Assembly (NCBI GenBank): GCA_905221605.1
Contig: CAJNDS010001125.1
Location: 124,001 to 188,000, forward strand
Length of the DNA stretch: 64,000 nucleotides
From: Symbiodinium natans
Lineage: Eukaryota > Sar > Dinophyceae > Suessiales > Symbiodiniaceae
Direction: 5' to 3'
Position numbers and translations under genes: made by a program. The notes under the pieces are model-generated. The model saw nothing but the letters and a program-made list of their open reading frames with translations. It was not told where the DNA came from and searched no databases. Below, piece by piece: positions 22,386-33,705 of this stretch. Every line of letters begins with the position of its first letter. The stretch's first letter is position 1.

Positions 22386-22859
22386 ATGGCCCCTCGCCGA
22401 AGCATTGGCCCTAGTGACTTCCAGGTGGTATTTTGCCAGGGCCGAATGGACGCTGTCTTGCGAAATTTCCGTCTGCAAGAGACGGACACCTCCGCCGCAG
22501 CTGAAGATGGGCACGTATATTCTGGTGTAAGGTATCAGCTAAGCGATGGAAGTGTGTTTTGCAAGGCCGACACCAATGCCTACTCGACTTACATGCCGCT
22601 GGTTTATATGCCTACTATGCGGAAGGTGCAAGTCTGGATATCTGCCACTTGGACTGCATGGCGAGTCGTGAACACCTCCAGCACTGTCGGGGATTTGAAG
22701 GAGTCGCTCCTCTCCACACTCAGCAGCAGTTGCAACTTCAAAGTCCGTGTGCAGGACTTTCGCTTGTTGCCAGCTGAGGGTGGCAAGGTTGGTGATGACT
22801 GCAGAGTGTACTATGCCAAGAGCAAGAAGTACTCTTTGGAGTGGTTACGTAAACCCTGA
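22386..22859 (+). CDS. Protein with ubiquitin-fold-like C-terminus
   Basis: A plus frame from ATG 22386 (MAPRRSIGPSDFQVVF) to a stop after SLEWLRKP. The frame is open from 22233, so the true 5' end is uncertain; GCAG at 22291-22294 may be an upstream acceptor. The last ~70 residues read like a beta-grasp domain: VVNTSSTVGDLKESL, a gap, then VRVQDFRLLPAEGGKVGDDC, matching the ubiquitin order of strand, TVxDLK helix, and ...RLL...G..L.DD. Residues ~20-45 are encoded by hairpin-element copy 3 and so may be intronic or recently acquired. The function is not recognised. It follows the phosphatase on the same strand. Confidence 0.5.
   Translation: MAPRRSIGPSDFQVVFCQGRMDAVLRNFRLQETDTSAAAEDGHVYSGVRYQLSDGSVFCKADTNAYSTYMPLVYMPTMRKVQVWISATWTAWRVVNTSSTVGDLKESLLSTLSSSCNFKVRVQDFRLLPAEGGKVGDDCRVYYAKSKKYSLEWLRKP
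22448..22485. repeat. Hairpin element copy 3
   Basis: GGACGCTGTCTTGCGAAA at 22448-22465, followed by a perfect hairpin CCGTCT-GCAAG-AGACGG (22469-22485). It shares the preceding GCCGAAT with copy 4. Confidence 0.7.
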
Positions 22860-22943
22860 TGTGCGGCGACCCAAGGCTTTTGCTTGTGAAGTTGCGTTGA
22901 GGACGGCGAGCTGCCTCGCGTAGTCTAGGCTCTCACTGCGCGC

Positions 22944-22977
22944 GGCCGAATGGACGCTGTCTTGCGAAAATTCGGCC
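22944..22977. repeat. Hairpin element copy 4
   Basis: GGACGCTGTCTTGCGAAA at 22952-22969 enclosed exactly by an 8-bp inverted repeat, GGCCGAAT (22944-22951) with ATTCGGCC (22970-22977). Confidence 0.75.
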
Positions 22978-23124
22978 GGCGACAGAGGGACACCTCTGCC
23001 GTACACGGGCGCAATATTTGTACAGCTTCGGAACAGAGCTTCTGCTTTACAATGTTCGCGCAGAAGCGCAATGTTCCGCAGCATTCCTCGCAACAAGCTT
23101 GCCGCGTATCCCTCAGCCTCCTCG

Positions 23125-23343
23125 CTCCTAGCTTGTTCCCCAGCTTCAACTCTTCCAGACCTTCTCATACGGCTACCAAGCTAGCTCGGCCAAGGCTTCA
23201 GCTTCCTCTTGCGTCATCCTGATCCAGTAGAGGTCCTGTACTGGACCAAGATGACGCAAGAGGAAGATGAAGAGTTGGCCGAGCTAGCTTGGTAGCCGTA
23301 TGAGAAGTTCTGGAAGAGTTGAAGCTGGGGAACAAGCTAGGAG
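23125..23343. repeat. 219-bp near-perfect palindrome (fold-back 1)
   Basis: The left half from 23125 (CTCCTAGCTTGTTCCCC...) is the complement of the right half ending at 23343 (...GGGGAACAAGCTAGGAG), centred near 23234, with no real spacer and only scattered mismatches. The right half continues straight into the SAP-like exon, so one arm copies coding sequence in reverse. Confidence 0.85.
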
Positions 23344-23490
23344 GTGGCGCTGCGCAGCAGCAAGAGCTGCGCGGCCTGCGCGAAGGTTTCGCCGCTCACG
23401 GCGTGGCTTGGCTGCGCGAGGAGCTTGCGAAGCAGACCGTGACGCAGTTGCGGGCGCTTGCTGGGGCTGCGGGTGTGCAGGGGGCATCTA
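23310..23490 (+). CDS. SAP-like domain protein, exon 1
   Basis: The plus frame reads EELKLGNKLGG, a helical QQQELRGLREGF, then LAKQTVTQLRALAGAAGVQG. The last part has the helix-turn-helix pattern of SAP-type DNA-binding motifs (TVxQLRxLAxxxGxxG). The next exon (23696-23790) supplies RNKEELLHALLQC, the second SAP helix. The 5' part overlaps the right arm of fold-back 1, where a stop just upstream means the frame must begin after an AG near 23302-23307. The function is inferred as nucleic-acid binding. Confidence 0.35.
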
Positions 23491-23695
23491 CGCAGAGATT
23501 CGCGGCAGCCTCGAGTCCGTTCAGAAACCTGCCGCGCCTTGGACGAAAGACGTTTTCTTTGCCGCCGACCTGAAGATGGTACTTCGTACAACCTGAGCGA
23601 CATCTCCGACTGGCCTCTCGATGCTGTGGTGGTGCGGTCTTCGAAGCCTGGTCGACGTCAGCACCAACACTTCCGCGACGGGCGTGCAGCAGCGC

Positions 23696-23790
23696 TGTGA
23701 AGCTGGCAAGCGAAACAAAGAGGAGCTTCTTCACGCTCTGTTGCAGTGCATTTCCGAGCAGGAGGCGTTATGGGAAGCTTTCCCATGACG
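23696..23790 (+). CDS. SAP-like domain protein, exon 2
   Basis: Reads GKRNKEELLHALLQCISEQE to a stop inside the palindrome centre. The same peptide, with changes (NRNKEELVHALLQC), is encoded on the minus strand by the other arm. See fold-back 2. Confidence 0.35.
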
Positions 23791-23857
23791 CCTCCTGCTC
23801 TGAAATGCACTGCAACAGAGCGTGAACAAGCTCCTCTTTGTTTCGATTGCCAGCTTC
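23699..23857. repeat. 159-bp near-perfect palindrome (fold-back 2)
   Basis: The left arm begins GAAGCTGGCA and the right arm ends TGCCAGCTTC. The centre is GGGAAGCTTTCCC and there is no spacer. A handful of mismatches separate the arms, some of them amino-acid changing, so the two copies have diverged since they formed. Confidence 0.9.
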
Positions 23858-24194
23858 ATCAGGCGCACTATTGCGCAAGTTGCATTGTATTGTGGATTTG
23901 CGAAAGTGTGGGGACGCAGCCCGCGGGGCAGGGCGAGTTTTGACGTCACAGCGGAGGCAGGGCCCGAAAGCGCGGCTGCAGAACCGCATGGACGCCGTCC
24001 GGGCTATGTTTAGTATGGACACTGCGACGCACGCGGGTGTGAAAATGCAGCTAGGACCGCCCGGGACGATTGGCACCTTTGTCGACCGACTTGCAAGTCA
24101 AGCTGTTTTCTGCGCGCAGGTATTCCATGGCGACCAACATGCACGGCCCTTACTTAGACTCCACCTCTTTTGTCTGTTTTTGTGCTTGTCTGGT

Positions 24195-24290
24195 TTTTGC
24201 TTCTTTCCTTGCACCGGCGCAGGTGCGTGCCGCGACCGGCCGCTGGAGCTCGGCGTTGTCTTCAACGCCGATGAAAAGTCTACAGAGTTG
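24195..24290 (+). pseudogene. Partial duplicate of the exon at 22290
   Basis: GCGCAGGTGCGTGCCGCGACC and the following bases repeat GCGCAGGTGCCTGCCGCGACC at about 22290-22335, with the same AG|GTGC context and a similar peptide (VRAATGRW against VPAATRQW). It looks like the start of a second, truncated gene copy. Confidence 0.45.
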
Positions 24291-24440
24291 ACCACAAGTG
24301 CATGGCATTCAACTCCACACACTTGAATGCCATGCAGTTCCAGTGCATACAAGTGCAGTGTACAAGTGACTATGCAACCATGTAAGGGCATACATTTCTC
24401 CAAGTGCATACAGTTCGATTACAAAGAGTCAAGTGCATGG
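24290..24440. repeat. Degenerate AAGTGCATA motif cluster
   Basis: Several spaced copies of AAGTGCATAC/GAGT-like motifs, and an inverted pair around 24299-24335 (GCATGGCATTCAA with TTGAATGCCATGC). Similar to the 14-bp repeat at 18.1 kb. Confidence 0.6.
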
Positions 24441-24829
24441 AGTCAACGCACGGCAAATCGATGCTTTCGGGCCATCCCTCTTCTAGTTTATCTATTTGTT
24501 TCTATCTTATATAGGGGTCAGGTGAAGTCCTCGATTTGTAAAGACATGCTCGAAAAAAATTTGGGCATCGGTCTTGAGACTTGAAACTCCATTGATGCAC
24601 GCCCGACAAGCAAGACGCTAGAACAACGAAGAGGAACGACACCGAAGACAAGAATAACTCGCAAAATGATCCAGATTGTCATTGTAGGCTTGAAAGGCAG
24701 CAGCTCTTGCTGACGGCCAAAAGAACACTTGCACGGAGTTCCAATATGGCAGGGTACCACGCCAATCACGAAGCGAATTTGTCTGCGACCCTACACTCAG
24801 CCGCGCACATGCCGTTGCTGTCAACGACT

Positions 24830-25015
24830 CGAACCTCAAGTTGAACATGAAGGCATAATTTGCGGCATCATCCAGAGGCTCTGCAACAATCGACATACGC
24901 TGCAGGCAGGCTGCATTCGGATGCTTCTCTGCGTAGTTTTGCAAAATGGAGGAAGTTCCGTCTTCGGAAGCGTCCTGAAGAACTCGGCGACGTGCAGCTG
25001 ACTCGGGTTTGAAGA
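24830..25015 (-). CDS. Putative exon, unknown product
   Basis: The minus frame has a convincing protein-like stretch (RRRVLQDASEDGTSSILQNY, then NYAFMFNLRFESL). The coding look fades past the GCGCGG near 24800. No domain recognised. It marks the change from plus-strand genes (20.7-24.3 kb) to mostly minus-strand genes. Confidence 0.35.
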
Positions 25016-25019
25016 CTGT

Positions 25020-26600
25020 CAGGGGTGGGCAAGCAGGCAACTCTTGAGCGGGCGGTCGGCTGCATGCAGGACTGGCTGAGTCCCCGAGACTGCCCTCGCA
25101 CGGCTTCTACAGTTACAGGCACGGGATGGCTTGTCCTCGACCACTACAATCTCGTAGGAGTTTGCAGCAACGCCTGCCTTCAACAGAGCAGCACAACTAC
25201 TTCTTGTGTGTTTTCGCCTGCTGGCGTTCCCGATCTCCTTTCGGCGATGTTTGCATATCTTTTGAATCATATTCTTACTTGTATTATTAGTATTATTACT
25301 CTTATTGTTAGTATTATTAGTAGTATTATAAGTAGTGTTATTCAAGGGCATGGCAGCTCTTGGCCTGCTGCTCGATGGAACGAAAGCCTCTCTCGGCGCA
25401 CAGACCCCAAGCGCAGAGGCACATGGCGCGAGCACTCTCTGCACGTGCAGCAGAGCAGCAATCAAGGAGGAAGTCTTCACAATTGCGCGCGGGTATCAAC
25501 CTCAGCCATTTTTTAATTGGGAATGCTGGGATCTTTCAGATAAGTCTATCATTGGCCTGTGGGGCTCCCACCAGGAGACGAGCGGCTCGCTACCAAGCTC
25601 TCTGGGTGGCCCTGCAGCATCTTGCAATAGCACACAATGGCACACAAAAATGCAGGTACAGCAACTGTGCCTTATACCGACATTCAGCTGATCACACGGT
25701 TTATGCGAAGGCTGGCCTGCCGAAGGAGCTGAAAGTGGCACGCGCGTGGAGTCGAAGTAAGACGCCCGATACCTATACCGAAAGCCGGAGCAGATCTGGG
25801 AGGGCTCAGGGATGCTCAGGGTTTAGGCTGCGGCATTCTGGGGCTTCACAGCAGAGAGCATCAGGATTCTAAGAGGTCTTGCCTTTCCGGCTGCAGCAGC
25901 CCGTCCAAGATGCTGGGTGGTGGAGTGCCTGCACCGACTATTTTGCGTCCGCTTGCCCTCAGAGGGAACTTCCTGACATGCAGCCTCCATCTACATCTTG
26001 AAAGTAGCTGCTCACTTCAGCTTCGCTCCAGCCTCAGTCAGTGGCGTAGGAGCGAAAGCGTGAGGTTCCTTGAAGTTCCTTGTGGGCCTTTTTGGAAAAC
26101 CTTGCTCCTGAGCACACGGCTGAGATGATGTGCCAGCTTCTTCATGCCAGCCTGCCAACGCCCACTGAAAGAGCAGCCCGTGAGCAGGCACATACGCCGT
26201 TGGTTCGTTGCCTTCCCTCCCAAGCTTTGCAGCAGATGGGCACGGAAGAGCCCATCAGCCTGTCCACCGAAGATGGAACACCCGGTGATACGCACTCAGC
26301 CACCGTCCTCCAGTTGCCTGCTTCGCAGATCCGAAGACACCGGGCTCAAACGTGATGAGCAGCGGCTCCATGAAGCAAGCGGTGCCTTGAATTTCTAAGC
26401 CCCCCCCCAAGCCGGGCTTCGGGTTCCGAAGGACGTGTGACGTGTGACGTGAGGCTCCACTCGGTCCCAGGCAGATCGAAACCTCTCGGCGCTTCATTCG
26501 CTGCCTTCTGCTCAGCCAATCTGCAGCCTCCCGCTGCCATAATGCAGGGAACTGCTGCAAATCGTGTAAAATCGTGCAAAACCATTCGGAGACTGTTACA
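25020..26600. other. No clear gene
   Basis: Contains an ATT/AGT trinucleotide tract at about 25265-25345. A minus segment near 25130-25190 (NSYEIVVVEDKPSRA) could be a small exon upstream of the one at 24.8-25.0 kb. Confidence 0.3.
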
Positions 26601-26619
26601 ATTCAGCGATGCAGGTCTG

Positions 26620-26905
26620 TCAAAAGCCTTGTCGTCCAGCTCTTGCACGGTGTCAACCTGCTTCCCCTGGAGCGCCGAGAAGAAGTGTGCCACGTGCTCG
26701 GCCTGGAAAGCTGGACAACCACAGCAGACACACAACATTGCGTTGGCACCTCCAACTCGAACACGAGTTGGCTGCCTGTTGACTCAAATGCTGGCGGGCT
26801 GTAGTATAAGGTCATGGCACGTACCAGGCTTGCCGTCCAGCAGAGAATATCATCCCAACCACTTTCGCGCGGCACCTGGCAAGCCATGCCTGCGAACCCA
26901 GACAT
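26620..26905 (-). CDS. Putative exons, unknown product
   Basis: Two minus frames are protein-like. One is 26905-26715 (CQVPRESGWDDILCWTASL, FESTGSQLVFELEV); the other is 26735-26620 (CPAFQAEHVAHFFSALQG, DTVQELDDKAFD). They meet at a frame switch near 26715, consistent with a splice. No family recognised. Confidence 0.3.
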
Positions 26906-26999
26906 GGGCTACGAAGCTCGGCCCGCCACTGCACACTTTGAGAAGTCAGCGGTCAGAATTTTGTAAGCACTTGCAACATGCAAGCATGCAAGCTCTGGA

Positions 27000-29900
27000 C
27001 AGCAGTCCTTCTAGCTAGCTCAGGCGTCCGCAGCTTCATACGCCATCTTCGAGGAGTCGAAGCTGCGAGTCCACACCCTGTGTGATGGCAACGCAGATAA
27101 TACTATATAGTATGTCAATGATGTAATCCGATGTAATATGATGTAATATAATGTCATATGATGTAACATTGTACGATGACAGGACGAAAACAGGGCTCAG
27201 GGTCATATGTCATAAGTTATAACTCTGCCAACCTGCAAATCTTCTGCGGCGCGCACATGAGACGTGGATCGTTCGCAAACGGCTTGGAGCGAGGTGCAGA
27301 TGCCTCAGGCAAAAAGCATCAAAAAACTGCGAAAGGATCATGCCTCTCGGACGAAACACCTGTGTCCCAGTCATACTGAGTGTCTGGCGTATAGCTCTTC
27401 TGCCGGAAAGTGCTCGATGCGAGGGTTCCTGGATTGGAAGGAGAAAAGACAACAAACGAAAGCTTGACCCCTGCCAAAGCTTCTCCGCCTCTCCGAGACT
27501 GGAATCCCTCTTCGTTTGCGTGAAAGTTGCTTCAGGCATCTTGGCCCCAAGCAAATCCAAGCGCACAGCAAACGTTTCTGAGCGTTCGCTGAGCAAGGCC
27601 TGGAATGACGTAAATGCTCACAAAACACAAACAGAAAGGTTTCCGAAACGATGAGAGGTTGTCTAAAGGGCCTTTCCAGTCTCTGAGGGATGCCAAGGCC
27701 AGGGCTGAAGCCGCCGCAAGATCCTCAAAGATGCGCGGGGCATCATGGTGTCAGGCGGTGCAAGCCCAAGGCTGTAGCAAGAGGCGACATCCCCTACTCG
27801 ACATCCCCAATCAAAACTGAGGGTCTGTGTTGGTGTGGAAGACCACGGCGTCTGAAAGTATGAGCAGATGACGGATCCTCAGGTGGTAGCAGAGAACAGG
27901 CTACTTTTGGCTGTAGTCCCTGCCTACTCACTGAGAACTGGGCCCGTCAGCTGACAGACGACTAACCTTATGGACATGCGCTGAATGTCTATCTGCGAGG
28001 TCATGTAGAACCAGTCAAAATGATGTACATGTACACACATGTGAACATATTCAACCAACAATCGGCAAGTACCTAATACACAGGCCACATGCACCGAGAT
28101 CGATAGAACTCTGCGACGGGTCCTACACAACATCTTGCAACATCACACCAGAGAGGCCTGGTCACACAGACCCAGGAATCTGCAGATCTACGGAAACCAC
28201 ACAGTCCAAGGCGCCGTTCTGGAGAAGTTCCCATACAGCTGACCCTTCGGCACTTCCAGCCAGGCCTGAGCGACTCAAGGAAATGGACCAATGTTCAACC
28301 CTGAGTCGTGGTAGTGAAGAGACTATACTGGCCGGAATGAGACAGTAGCAGTGTTCATGTTCTCCGGGCCAACAAATGTGCGCGTGCCGAAGGTACTACG
28401 TCACGAGTGCCGGGAGGCGTTGAAGCACAACCCATTCCCATCAGAGCCCATGCTAGACATAGGGAAGCTCCGAAGCTCCGTCGAGCCGCTTCTACCTCTC
28501 GACAAACATCGACAAGCAACCGCATCCGGTGCTGGGTGCTTGGCAACCTCTCCATGCTGTTGGTTTCTGAGCCTTGTGAACTTGTGGTGCAAGCGGTGCG
28601 CAGGTGGAACAACAGGGCCAGAATCTGAGACCCTGGCTCTGGCAGGGCTTCCAGCAGCTGGTAAGAATGAATGCAGGAACCTCTTCAAGTGATTCGTGTC
28701 TTGCACGTCCCGCAGCCTCTTAGCTTCATAGTAGCTCGGTAGTCCGCCCCTTCCATCAAGGCAAGGTGCGTTCGGATGCCTGCCAAAAAACTGTCACCTC
28801 AGACAACTTGCCGGCTTGATCACACTGATTGAGCTGGACCTGCCCTCTCCCAAGCCAGTAAGACCAGGGCATGCAGCGCGGCGCCGTGCACATGCTTTTG
28901 CAGAGATTTTAAGCAGGCGTAGCACTGAAGCGGCCGGTCCTGCAACAACATATCTGCTGCTGTGCTTTGGACGGGACCACAGCTTGTCGTTCAAAAGCTA
29001 TCTTCAAACTGGCCGTAAGATTAAAGCCCGATTACTTCCAGCTACAGGCCAGGCTTTTGCAAGTTGATGTTCAATGCACAATCAATCACCCAAAAAAGTC
29101 TAAAGCAACAGGACAGCCTGTTCAAGAACCACCCGTGGCAATCGCCAAAGTTGTGGGGTCGCCAGGGCATCCGGGCCGCAGTCACCGGGCATCCTACTTT
29201 GTCCTGCAACTAGCTTGACGTTTATTGGTCGCTCAACCGGCTGTCCGTCAATATCTCAGCAAAAGCGAACATGGATGAGGGCCCAGTTCCTGGTAAAGTC
29301 CCATGCGAATGGAAGTTATGCGCATGCATGAGCAACAAAGGTTCGGCTTAAACTAGTGTGCAGGATTGCGCGAACAATAGCTTCTGTCTGCACCACAAGA
29401 CGTGCAAACAAGCCGGATCTTCGTTGTATCAAACGGCATTGGACTGTGAGGGGGGGGGATGGTATAGAATCTGAACGGAATTGTTCGGGCACCCACCTCA
29501 GAGAAAAGGAAGACGGCGACAGCTACTTCTGGCTGACCAGTCGACAGCGGAAGCACATCGGTCACCTGTACGAGGCTTGGTATGCACTCCATCGACTCAC
29601 CAACAACATTGGCTACGCCCGCCTTTCTCGTTAAGCTCTTGCGCTTGCGGGCTACAACCTGCATGCGGCTGTCGCATGCCGTTGAAATACAACACGGCAC
29701 GACACACCAGAGAGAGGGCTTATATATCCAAACCCCATGTTCTCGAGCCCGTGCTTCAGGGTACTTTCAGTGGCTGTGGTTCGGCCTGGAGTGCGTGCGT
29801 GTTCTTGGGCTCCATGATAAGGATGTCTTTGGCGTCCTCCGCGAAGCCGTCGCTTGATTCCACTGCTAGAAAGACGTATTGCTTAATCTGGGAGGTCCTT

Positions 29901-32089
29901 CAGAGCAGGCTCTTCCCTCCCAAGAGCATCCAAGGCAACCATGCGCCGAAGTAGGGCCTGCCGACCAGTCATCTGGGCAAGCGGCGAGCAGCAGCTACCA
30001 AACTCCCGATCGGATGGGCTTTCCGAACAAAAGCGAAACCTGCACTCATGACGTCAAGTGAGAACGAAGAGTACCACTATCTCTGAGGTAAGACTAAGAC
30101 AGGTACGAGACAAGATAAACTGTCTTGCTCTCGTTGCGATCTCCCTTCCACGCAGAACTGGAAGTGGTGTCTCACAGCCCTCATGCCTTGATGTTGGCAG
30201 GCTGCTCCTTCAGGACCTTGGGCTCAGTATGGCGAGGGCGAGGGAGACGAGGGATCCCTGTGTGTTCCCCAGCCTCCGAGGTGTCTTGCACCACAGGCTC
30301 ATGCCTCTAACATGGCAGAGGTCGCCATGCTTCTGCAATGATTCGGGACAGTAGAAGGCAGGCACACAGCGACAATCCGAGCCCAGAGCTGCTTGAGCTG
30401 TGCATAACACGCAGCCCGGTTGTTCAGGCCTCAGGTAAGAATCAGTAAGAAGTATGAAACTGCAAGACGTGCTGCGTCATGCGAACGCAGGCTTCACATC
30501 TTCAACTCAGAGTCTGTTGCAAGCATTCAGTCAATCCTGTAGCTTTCCGGCGAAGAACAGCGCAAAGAAAATGAAGAGAATGGAAGCGGCTGATCAAGTG
30601 CTTGGCAGATGAGTGCTAGCTCAGAGGCAACGCCACACGACCTGAGCCATGACTCTTGACTGTTGTTTTAACATTGGGGCCTGCGCCTTGCATTTGGCGT
30701 GGTACGGGAACCAGTTGCTTTCTCCGCAGTTCCAAAGGGGAGGGGAGGGAAATAGTGTGCATTCTTATTCTGGATGTTGTATCATCCAGGTTATCGGATC
30801 TCGGAATGATGGGTCATATTTGGGAAGTCTCCTTGATCAAGCACTGGTGGCCAAAGAGCATTTCAACGTGGAAATGTGCAAAGAAAGATTGTGGCACGCA
30901 AGACGGTCGCAGTCTGCACAAGCTTAAGTTCAGGTTTACAAAGCTTAGGGCGTCCCAAGATTTCAGAAGCTAGAATGCGCTGCTGGCTCTATGATGTGAG
31001 CTCTTCAAGTTTCACTTCGACATGCCTTCTACCGGCTTCTGGTGCAGTTGCCGACAGCAGCTTTACACAAACACAGTATTGACCGCATTGCTTCTCACGA
31101 CAATAATCAATAGAAACTCCAGTCACCAGCGATGGCATCTGAATCTTGTCAAACAACTCTACGCAGACTCTTGTAGATCTGACTTACTATTCTCTACTAG
31201 GTTAGGCCAGTGCTTCTTGCACGTTCCAGTTCTGCTTCTTTGAGCGCAGTTGTGCCACAGTTCCCACATTCTGCCGTCGGCGACGCTAACACAAGCTCGG
31301 ATTTGATTGATGCTCATTTTTGGCCTGGCCATCAGTGGACCGCATCTCCCAGCAAGAGGCTCTGCTCTTCTCAGAGCTGTCGGTTTGCTAAGCCCCGAGT
31401 AGGTCCAAGAACCGATGGAGACATTGCTTCGCACCCCGAAGTGGTTCATCGCGACGCCAGCAGCGGTCAAACAGATACAGATACCGGATGGGACGTTCTT
31501 GGACCTAGCGGACCTCTCGTCTCAAGACAAAACTTGCTTTTTTCCTGCAGGCTGCTGCTGACAGAGTATCTTATTCCCTCGTCACAGCAGGCAGGTGGAA
31601 TCCGGCGGAAGCCTTAGAAGCCCTCAACACATCGTGGTGACACGGCTAGGGCCGTTCACAGAGTTGCTCTGTCTAGGACAGGGCAACTCTCGAATTTCCA
31701 AAAATGCCATTGTCTACAATGCCAGGTCGGGGGATGTCGGGGGACCGGACACTCCAAAGATACTTTCAAGCTGTGCACCGCTAAGCCGATAGCTTTGAGA
31801 CCGAAACACGAACCTGGCCGCGCAAGTCGGCTGCGAAAGGTGCACAACTCGTGGATAACTCCAGAGTGCACTCAAGCGTCAGCCTGCTTGCTTCCTACCT
31901 CCTAATCAATTCCTAACCATCCTACTCCTATGAAGGACAATGATTCGTGCTGCTGCGACGCAGCAGGGAAAATGGCCAAGGCCTGACCGGCCAAGCAAGC
32001 AGCGCATCCTTGGCCAAGGAAGGTTCATGAAGATGTGGACAGCCGGTGATGTGAAGCAGAGACGAGATCAAGAGGTCACTAAGAGAGGT
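27000..32089. other. 5-kb stretch without a supported gene
   Basis: Frames are short and mutually overlapping. There is a run of GATGTAATAT-like units at 27109-27176. I see no domain, clear exon chain or transposon end. Either it is a spacer or its exons are too small to see without transcripts. Confidence 0.3.
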
Positions 32090-32142
32090 CCCTAAACCCT
32101 AAACCCTAAACCCTAAACCCTAAACCCTAAACCCTAAACCCT
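32090..32142. repeat. Telomere-like array (CCCTAAA)7
   Basis: About seven perfect units in C-rich orientation on the plus strand, about 210 bp beyond the 3' end of the minus gene that stops at 32356. Confidence 0.95.
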
Positions 32143-32355
32143 CATCAGCACAAAAAACTCAACTCAAGCCTGGGAGCTCCAAGCCACGGGTAGGCTGCGA
32201 ATCATTGCAGCTCTTCCCGAGAGAACTCATTCTTCGAATGAGGGGACGGCATCTCCTGTAGCTCTCTACTGCGTGGCGGTAAGGATAGAGGGTAGATGTT
32301 GAGCTATTCGTAACTGTTCGTAGTTATTGTTCACCATGTTGCTGAACTTGCAGTG

Positions 32356-32898
32356 TCAATGGAGGTCCTGGCTTGGCTCGTCTGAGGGTTTCTCGTCGTC
32401 CGAGGGCACAAACCCAAGAACGCTGCCAATCTCAGCACCATTCTCCTGAGCTTCCAGTCTTCCAGTCTGTTGCACGGCAACCCATGGTGCCCACCACTCA
32501 TCAACCAAGCAGCTTTCAGCGTGGTTTGCTTCCGCAAGATTCTTCTCTTGAATCCTCGGGCACCGCAACCGGCATGGTCTTTCGACACGCCGCGCATTGG
32601 TCTACATGTCTAAGTGTCTAATTAAGTCTCTAAGCTGGCCTGGTGAAACTGGTGATGTCCTTTGCTCTTTGCATCCCGAGGCACGCAGGCTGTAACCGTC
32701 ACAGGCTCCACCCAAGCCCTCCAGCCACTCATTGCTACAATTCGCCTCAGGAGCAAGGGAACTCCCACCAGCATGTGGCCTAAATTCAGACATAGATGTG
32801 CCCTCGTCTAAAGCTTGTGCTTGCTCCCTATACCAAGCATTGACGAAGGCGGGGGTCCCATCGCCAGTGAAAGAAAGAATCCTTTCGTCAATCCCCAT
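32356..32898 (-). CDS. Small two-exon protein of unknown function
   Basis: Exon 1 runs from ATG 32898 to 32640 (MGIDERILSFTGDGTPAFVN ... RTSPVSP) and ends at a CAG|GC donor. Exon 2 runs from 32546 to the stop at 32356 (EKNLAEANHAESCLVDEWW ... SDDEKPSDEPSQDLH). Removing 32547-32639 as a GC-AG intron joins the frames without a shift. The product is about 150 residues, acidic at the C-terminus, with no signal peptide or membrane segment. The ATG follows ATCTAG, a possible leader or intron acceptor, so upstream exons are not excluded. GC donors are common in dinoflagellates. Confidence 0.55.
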
Positions 32899-33539
32899 CG
32901 CTTTCTAGATGTCAATGCTCAAGACCATTCCTCCAGAACATGGCTTGCCATCTCGAACACACTGTGATGGTAGAAAACGCCCACTTCGGGGAATCCGCTC
33001 TTCGGCGTGCAAAGACCCACAAGTGCAGACCATCCGAGGGATGCCTATCGGCTGCTGGGCTGCTAGCGAAGCGATCGCAACTTGGTATCTTGTGTCTGTA
33101 TTTTATAGCTCCTTCGAGTGGAAGTTGGTTTCGAGTGTTTTTGTTGGTTTTTTTACCAACGGAAAAACTCGATTGCCTCCGTATTTTAATCTGCTTATTT
33201 TCCCTGTGAAAACTTTATTGGCATGCTCATAAAATTCGTACTCATTTGCATGGGGTTCGCATGAAGTTGGTTAATTTCCTTGGCTTCCTAACGGAATAAT
33301 TCTACTGTCTCTGTAATTGGTATTTTCCATAAGAAAATCTCTTGCCTCTCTATTCTAAATAGATGGAATTCGCATTGATTTGGTCAACTTCCTTGACGGG
33401 ATGTCAATTTACTAACGCAATGCCCACATGCATGTTGGGGGGGGGAAGGGAGGGCAGCCCACACCCCAAACTGCCGTTCTTGTTTTCGTCTCTGCTTCGG
33501 TTCTTCCTTTCGTCGTTCACTTATTTTGTTCTTTCTTGC

Positions 33540-33705
33540 TTGCTTGCTTTCTTGCTTTCTTGCGTTCTTTCTTTCTTTCGCTGTTTCGTGTTTATGTTCT
33601 TTCGTTCTTTCGTTCTTTCGTTCTTTCGCTCTTTCGTTCTTTCGTTCTTTCGTTCTTTCGGTCTTTCGTTCTTTCGTTCTTTCGTTCTTTCGTTCTTTCC
33701 TTCCC
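33540..33705. repeat. TTCTTTCG octamer microsatellite
   Basis: About 20 units of TTCTTTCG or TTCTTGCT. The Lys/Glu/Arg-rich minus frame here (ERKNERTKERK repeats) is a by-product. Confidence 0.9.
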
